A stretch of 25,137 nucleotides of DNA from Euprymna scolopes (taxonomy: Eukaryota; Mollusca; Cephalopoda; Sepiida; Sepiolidae): positions 61,976,155 through 62,001,291 of the forward strand of contig CM044497.1 in assembly GCA_024364805.1 (NCBI GenBank), in the 5' to 3' direction. This document shows positions 19,545 through 25,137 of this stretch, piece after piece. The stretch's first letter is position 1; every line of letters begins with the position of its first letter. The position numbers were made by a program, and so were the translations under genes. Below the pieces are notes generated by a model, which saw only the letters and a program-made list of their open reading frames with translations, searched no databases and was not told the origin of the DNA.

Positions 19545-21665
19545 AGAAAACACATTTTTCTTCATTCGCTGCGATCCCCTACTGCACTCTCCTAGGAGCT
19601 AAGAGAAATTTCACAAGACTTCAGGATGTCTTTTACTTTATTCTTGTAAGGAATCAGAGGACGCCAATAACTTCTCAGTTGCCCATAAAAAAAGTAGCTT
19701 AGGAACTCTTGAGTCATTCATACTTACAAGATGATCCAACCATTGCATTTGTATCTTGATCAAACATGATTCAATACCAGCGATTTCACACCTCTCCAGT
19801 AATTCACCATTCGGAACACGATCCTGCCATCAAACATTGCAAATAAAACACAGCCATCTTATATGGGAAAAAATCAAGCTGATTTATATGCTTGTGGTAC
19901 AAGGTCCGTTTCGGCACCATACAGAAGAGTAGACAAAACAATAGACTTGCAGATTGTCACCTTCATTTAAAAAAAAAAACATATCATTATGTGTCAGAGT
20001 CTGTGTCTCAACCTACCAAATGCCTCGCCTGCTTTAATTATTCTATTTTGGGTGGGGTTTTTTTTCAAATTTAGCATCATCAGACACAACAGATCCGAGG
20101 TATATAAAAGAAGATACTGTTTTCAAAACTACACCATCAACATATACCACTGATTGTGAAGAGAGCGTTGTGTTGTGTTTCGGCTGGTAAATAAGTCCAG
20201 TTTTTGTTATGCTTATTGTAAGACCAAAGGCCTTACATGCGCCAGAACAGCTATTGAGGATGTATTGTATGCCATCAAGACTATCGGTGATAAGAGCACA
20301 ATCATCAGCATAAAAGAGATCAAGAACATTTCACACAGGTTTTGGCCTTAAACCGTTGCTGGTTAAATAATCCTCCGATTAATCGATAATCAACAGCTAG
20401 TCCTTCCGAGGTATTCTTGAAAGCTTTCCCCAGGATCGCCGAGAAAAAAAGAGCAAATAAGATCGGAGCAAGGACACATCCTTGCTTAGTTTCATTTGGC
20501 ACTTCAAATGCTTTACTTTGTTCGCAGCCAGATCGTACTGTCGCCATCATTCCCCAATGAAAGGAGGCAATTACATTCAACATCTTGGCTGGAATACTGA
20601 GCCGCCTCAAAGTCCACAGGGCATCTCTGCAAACGGTATCAAACGCCTTTGTGAGATCAACGAATTTAACAAACAAGTCCTTATTTTGCTTCCTCGCTTT
20701 CTCCTGTAGTTGCCAAAGGCCGAATATCATGTTCACAGTGCCTCTTCCTGTCCTAAAACTATACTGGATTTCTGTGAGTACAGTTTTACAAATTGAACCA
20801 TTGAGCTTTTTAAGATTACACGAGTTAGAATCTTACCAGCAACCGATAAAAGAAATCCCTCTATGGTTATCACATTCACACTTATTTCCTTTGTGCTTAA
20901 ATAGGTGAATAATTGACGTGTCTTTAAACTGTTGTGGCAAATTGTACCAAATTATATATTAATGAAAACAGGGCACTTAGTTTCCTGATTAGCAGCATAC
21001 TTCTGTAGGTATGCCATCATAACCTGGAGCGTTACCATTTCAACGTTTCTTTACAGCCCATTCAATCTCCGACATGGATAGACTGCTAGCAAGCCCCTCG
21101 ATGGTTGGCCTCTAAGGAATGTCATTAATCATTCCCCGATCCACTATTGATTCTCTGTTTAAATTATTTGAAACGTGTTCAACCCAGCGTTTAGTAATTT
21201 CCTTCTCTATCAGTGAGGAGAATACCATCCGACGAAAATATTGGAGATGGCTCCCTTGAAGTGGGACCAAACACTTCCTCGAGGTTTGGTCGAATGATTT
21301 AAAATCAAATATTCTAAAAGCCTTATGTTTCACTTAAGAATTTTCATCAGTAATCCACACTCGATGGTTTTCATGCATTTTATTCAGCAAAGGGACGATA
21401 ATTGTATCTTGTTCATCAAACCAATTTGGCTTTTTCTGTGAAAATATACTAATGAGTCTTTCCCGAATTCATACACTGCAGTTTTAAATCTCTCCAAGAT
21501 GCGTCAATATCATTCCCACATACACTGGAGGGAAGCTGTTCATCAGTAGCCTTTTGAACCGAGTGCATTGTCTCCTTAACCTTCAACTTGCCTACATCGA
21601 TTCTCTCGATGGAAGAATAAAGCAGTCTCAGAACAGGCGCACCTCTGAAATGGGGAGGTCACTTC
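19545..21665 (-). pseudogene. Decayed LINE with reverse transcriptase (second LINE type)
   Basis: Read on the minus strand from about 21665, the order is: a linker with MHSVQKATDEQLPSSVCGND; a region with KKPNWFDEQDTIIVPLLNKM; NRESIVDRGMINDIP; the RT start FKDTSIIHLFKHKGNKCECD; then IQYSFRTGRGTVNMIFGL, KFVDLTKAFDTV (first catalytic Asp near 20657), KQGCVLAPILFALFFSAIL, YADD at 20301-20312, and a C-terminal block with ERCEIAGIESCLIKIQMQWL and SRVPKLLFYGQL near 19700. Several frameshifts and stops separate these blocks (for example between VLAPILF and YADD), so no protein is made. It lacks the endonuclease end. The motif style differs from the LINE at 15967-17565 and resembles a common molluscan non-LTR family. 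The exact clade is uncertain. Confidence 0.85.
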
Positions 21666-21935
21666 TTACACACAAAAAAGGATTATAATTTCAGTCTATG
21701 TACTGCCGAAGCGTGTACTCTCCTGCCTGATCTGGAATTCCTCAGCACCGAAAAATGAAGCTCATTTTGTTGTTTCCAGCTTCACGCACACACGAGATTA
21801 TGCGAGAACGCACGTAATAAAATGTTGGCCGCCGTCTTTGTTTTTCCTTTTCTCGGCCTGAACTCACTCGCTAGGTACCCATGGTAAGACTTGTTTTTTC
21901 TTAGCTTCTAACTACATGGCTCCCTGATCTCAAGA
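21666..21935. other. Short unassigned stretch between LINE and LTR-element fossil
   Basis: About 270 bases without a recognisable feature. Confidence 0.4.
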
Positions 21936-22665
21936 TCATATTTCGTAGTCTCTTATCCACTGTGGCGGTTGCCTCTCTCTACTTGGCCTCTGAGGTGTCT
22001 CGTCCTCCTCCTGTTGCTGCACATTCCCCTCCATTGCTTCGCCTTCCACTGTTCTGATGTTGAGAATATGCCTCGGTACTCCGCCCACCACGATGTTGTT
22101 TCTAGTGTTCCTCCTAGTCACGCGACCTCTACTCCATTGTGTGGTGCAGCGCGCCCCCGGTGTTTTCACCTATACCTCATCCCCGAGTTTGCTTGCCGGC
22201 TCAACCCTGGGATGTCTCCAGGAATATGCGAACGTTGATAGTTGCGGAACCATCTCTGGCACTTGTCCCAATCTAGGCGACATATTATACCAGTAAACGG
22301 CTTGCTCAGGTGTGGTGCCTCCTCTCTCCGCAACTGCCTTCATGGTGCGGTGGTTTCTCTCCACGATCCCGTTGCAACTGGGTCTGTAGGCAGCTCTGAA
22401 AATTGTTGGATATTCAACCTCCTCATTACTTCCGTCACTGCTACTGACTTGAATGCGGTCCCGTTGTCGATTAACAACTCTCCCACAGGACCTCATCGAG
22501 GATTCCCGTTATTTCATTGCCTGTTCCTCCACATAGCTTCTTCCATAGGGCAAATGGCCCGGGCTCGCAGTCAATCATGGTCAGGTAAAGTCCACCCCTG
22601 TAATGGGTGATATCGCATGCCAGTCTCTCCAGGTCCCACTCACCCCAATTGACCAGCAAGTAAAT
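21936..22665 (-). mobile_element. Fossil LTR retrotransposon, integrase part, Ty3/Gypsy-like
   Basis: The minus strand carries pieces of a retroelement integrase: catalytic-core words such as YLTMIDCEPGPFALW and YRPSCNGIVERNHRTMKA, then a C-terminal region with a basic and Glu/Gln-rich tail that ends near 21936. The NGIVERNHRT signature is typical of Ty3/Gypsy-like integrases. Only the integrase end of pol is present; no LTR, protease, RT or gag was recognised. The element is broken, with about two or three breaks in the visible part, and looks old. Confidence 0.7.
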
Positions 22666-23441
22666 TTTTTTAGGTCATCTTTTATAGAACCCTCCTCCCC
22701 CAGAAGAAGAAGAAATCAGTACCATCCTATAAAGGGCTGCTTCTTATGAAAGGAGAACACGAGTCAGACATTTACTTGCGGGTGTTGTGAAAAACGGCCA
22801 TCTACTTTCACCATCTATCTGCAATGTTCATGTTAGAAACTACCAATGACATCCTTCACCGGTTCCCGTCAATACCTCATCTTCGTCACAGGATTTATTG
22901 TTATTTACAAGAAAAAATACATATCGATGTGCCAAACATTAGGCTTAAACGAGTGAAAAAAGTTCACTGAACGACCTACATTTTGATTTGTTTAAAGTGG
23001 TTATTGCTTGTGCTAAACAAAGCACACTCTCTCCATCAAGCTAATATGGTTCACGTTGTGCCACACGTCAGATGATGAAAACGATCGTAGGATTGTCTTG
23101 TAAGAGTGTGCCATCTCCTAGATCAGTTGTGAGCCAACACTAAAGAGCCTGATCTACCCTGGTAAACTTTCTGAGAATCATACCAGCTTTTTCTTTGTTC
23201 AATAGGGTATAGTGGCACTGGGTAGAGGTCGTACTATTGAATCTTTGTCTGTTGCAGCCAATAGGGTGGATAAGGATCACTAGTCCAAACTCATCTCCTA
23301 AATCTCCCACTTGCTAACTCCCATAGCTATACCCTAGGTACTGGCCTTAGCAGGCCTGAAAACCCTTGTGAGGAGACGGTGTTTGTGCAGCACCGCTGGG
23401 CGAAGTGTTCACCAGACTGAACTAACACTTAGGCTCAATGA

Positions 23442-23444
<3 letters not shown>
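22666..23444. other. Unassigned stretch, GC-richer toward its end
   Basis: No frame or RNA gene was recognised. From about 23100 to 23440 the sequence is less AT-rich than its surroundings and of normal complexity (for example GGCCTTAGCAGGCCTG and GTGCAGCACCGCTGGGCGAA). It ends exactly at an (AT)n tract. This is the usual look of the 3' part of an interspersed repeat, but I see no Pol III promoter boxes and cannot name it. Confidence 0.35.

Positions 23445-23510
<66 letters not shown>
23445..23510. repeat. (AT)n microsatellite
   Basis: An AT dinucleotide run of about 65 bases. Confidence 0.95.
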
Positions 23511-25113
23511 CAGAATCTATGTAGATCGATAAAAGTTTAAAGATTTCCTTTTGGTTGCCGATCTTCAAGGCAAAACTGTATTCAATGGCCTCACTTTTAG
23601 ACACCTGACATTATAAGGAAGGGTCAAGTGCAAGTGGAGTCGTAGCAGTTAATTAATAGAGAGCTCTTGAGTCGCTATCGATTCGACTATTGTCGACCAA
23701 CTTGCTTTTTTATATACTTTTTAGTTCCCGTCTATGTTATTAGTTTCTTTGCTCATTTGTTTGTTTCTTCACGAACTCTGAAGATATTTTTTTAAGATAG
23801 ACGCCATAATTATATCCCGAAACTCTATTACTGATACTATTTAATGTAGATCAACGCTAATGTGGTATATTTGTTCGCTCTTAACATCAATAAAAATATA
23901 GCGTGTTCTTTATTATATTTATAACACGAACATTATAGCATAAACATTATAGAATATCAATACATTAAATAAACAGTAACGGTTCAGAGTTTTGAGCAGC
24001 CTTTCATGTGAACATTATGCATTCCCGGAAAAACGTTTTATATTTTGTAAACTAAGCACTATAAATTTATCGAGATATGTTATTTATTAAAAAAAATTGA
24101 TTGTTTCATTTTAATTTACTTCCACACACCAAACAGGGATGCGTACATTCTTTGGTGTCACTCTCAAATATAATATTATCAAATATATAAGAATACTATA
24201 AAAGGTAATGGGAGTAAAAATGGTGTTTCATAAAAATCCCAGGTATCGCAGAGTAACCTTGCTGATACTTAATATGTTTGAACGTGTGCAGAGATACTGA
24301 CTGATGAATTCCAGCCATTATTCAAAATAATTATCAATAACAATTTGAATTCTAGAACACAAAGTAAATTACAAATATTGCCGTTAATTTTATGGCGTCT
24401 GAAGTTGAATGTCTTTGTTTTTAATCACCATTTCGCATTCCGAAATCAATTCATTTCGTTTTATGTTTATTATTCTGTCTTTATAGAATGGAACTTAGAG
24501 CTGTTCCATCGTTGATAATAAATTATAAATGCTCGATTTGTCACACAGAATTGCTATAAAAATTCAATAAAAGCATATTTTTATATTTTCTTTTCTATTG
24601 ATTATAAAGCCGTCGATCCTATTCTGTTAAAATCTTTCACTAATCTGAATTTTTAAAAAGTTCATTTAATCATTAAGGTATTTGCTTTTAATTGGCCATC
24701 CTTTTGTTTTTATTTTAGTCCCGCAATCGTGAATATTTGACTATTGCATTCATGCAAACAAATCATCCAATAATCGAACGGAGTAAACGAAACATCTCAT
24801 TCATAACCTCCAGATAAAGAAATGAATATTTCCCTTAGTATCTTGTGTACATCCATCTTTACTATAATCTATTTTCCCACGCAAAATTCTTCCAATTCAT
24901 CTCAAGTCAATAATCTTGTATTGAGTTTAATAGACAAAAACGTCACTTAAAATGCTTTAACATATTTATAACACAAACGATTATTAAGTCCGGATATGAC
25001 ACTTAAACGAGTGACGAAAAACAAAAACCAAAAGCAAAAAAAAAAACCGTAAAGTCAGATTCGCTCGGTTACAAAACAGCGAAACAGTACTGTAGGTGGA
25101 TTACTATCTATCT
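23511..25113. other. AT-rich sequence, nothing recognised
   Basis: About 1.6 kb with stops in all frames, no RNA gene and no clear repeat. Presumed neutral intergenic or intronic DNA. Confidence 0.45.
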
Positions 25114-25137
25114 ATCTATGTATATATATATATATAT
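25104..25137. repeat. CTAT and (AT)n microsatellite at window edge
   Basis: CTAT repeats pass into an AT run that continues beyond the window. Confidence 0.9.

Noticed and set aside
19307-19546. Tyrosine-isoleucine repeat frame, and a similar one at 23422-23604
   Set aside because: These are translations of (AT)n tracts with no support outside the repeat.
20482-20908. Plus-strand frames across the LINE reverse transcriptase
   Set aside because: They are antisense shadows; the RT motifs including YADD are on the minus strand.
21969-22610. Plus-strand open frames over the integrase fossil
   Set aside because: They are shadows of the minus-strand integrase coding; the recognisable signature is on the minus strand only.

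Overview
This window looks like repeat-dominated intergenic DNA from an animal, most likely a mollusc and possibly a coleoid cephalopod. That guess rests on the AT-rich composition, the long (AT)n, (CA)n and (TTA)n tracts, the style of the non-LTR reverse transcriptases, and the absence of any bacterial-type gene. No complete gene of known function is visible. The organism call is an inference from style, not from a marker gene.

Layout. 225-1121 is a Helitron-like element on the minus strand. 1165-1442 and 3442-3502 are the two halves of a dispersed segment, and between them (1443-3441) sits a 2-kb tandem array of units of about 200-270 bp whose 5' heads closely resemble the 5' end of U2 spliceosomal RNA. 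An uninterrupted copy of the same dispersed segment lies at 13311-13629, so the window holds both the filled and the empty site. 4437-7935 is a long minisatellite with a unit of about 32 bp, split by a plus-strand Helitron-like fragment and an (AT)n tract (6144-6892). 7936-11112 is the least repetitive part. It holds two minus-strand open stretches that could be the last two exons of an unrecognised host gene (10735-11112 and 9490-9689) and a weaker plus-strand candidate exon (8739-8903). 11131-14632 is a (TTA)n tract followed by a tandem run of seven Helitron-like copies, three of whose junctions share an identical 4-base TATA spacer, then more microsatellite. 15967-17565 is a minus-strand LINE interrupted by the 3' part of a plus-strand LINE. 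19545-21665 is a second, decayed minus-strand LINE of a different type. 21936-22665 is a fossil integrase of a Ty3/Gypsy-like LTR element. The rest, including 23509-25137, is AT-rich sequence in which I see no genes.

The most interesting signals are the U2-headed, hairpin-rich tandem array with its internal empty-site control, and the head-to-tail Helitron array. No operon or pathway can be read here. The window mainly records successive transposition, tandem amplification and nesting.
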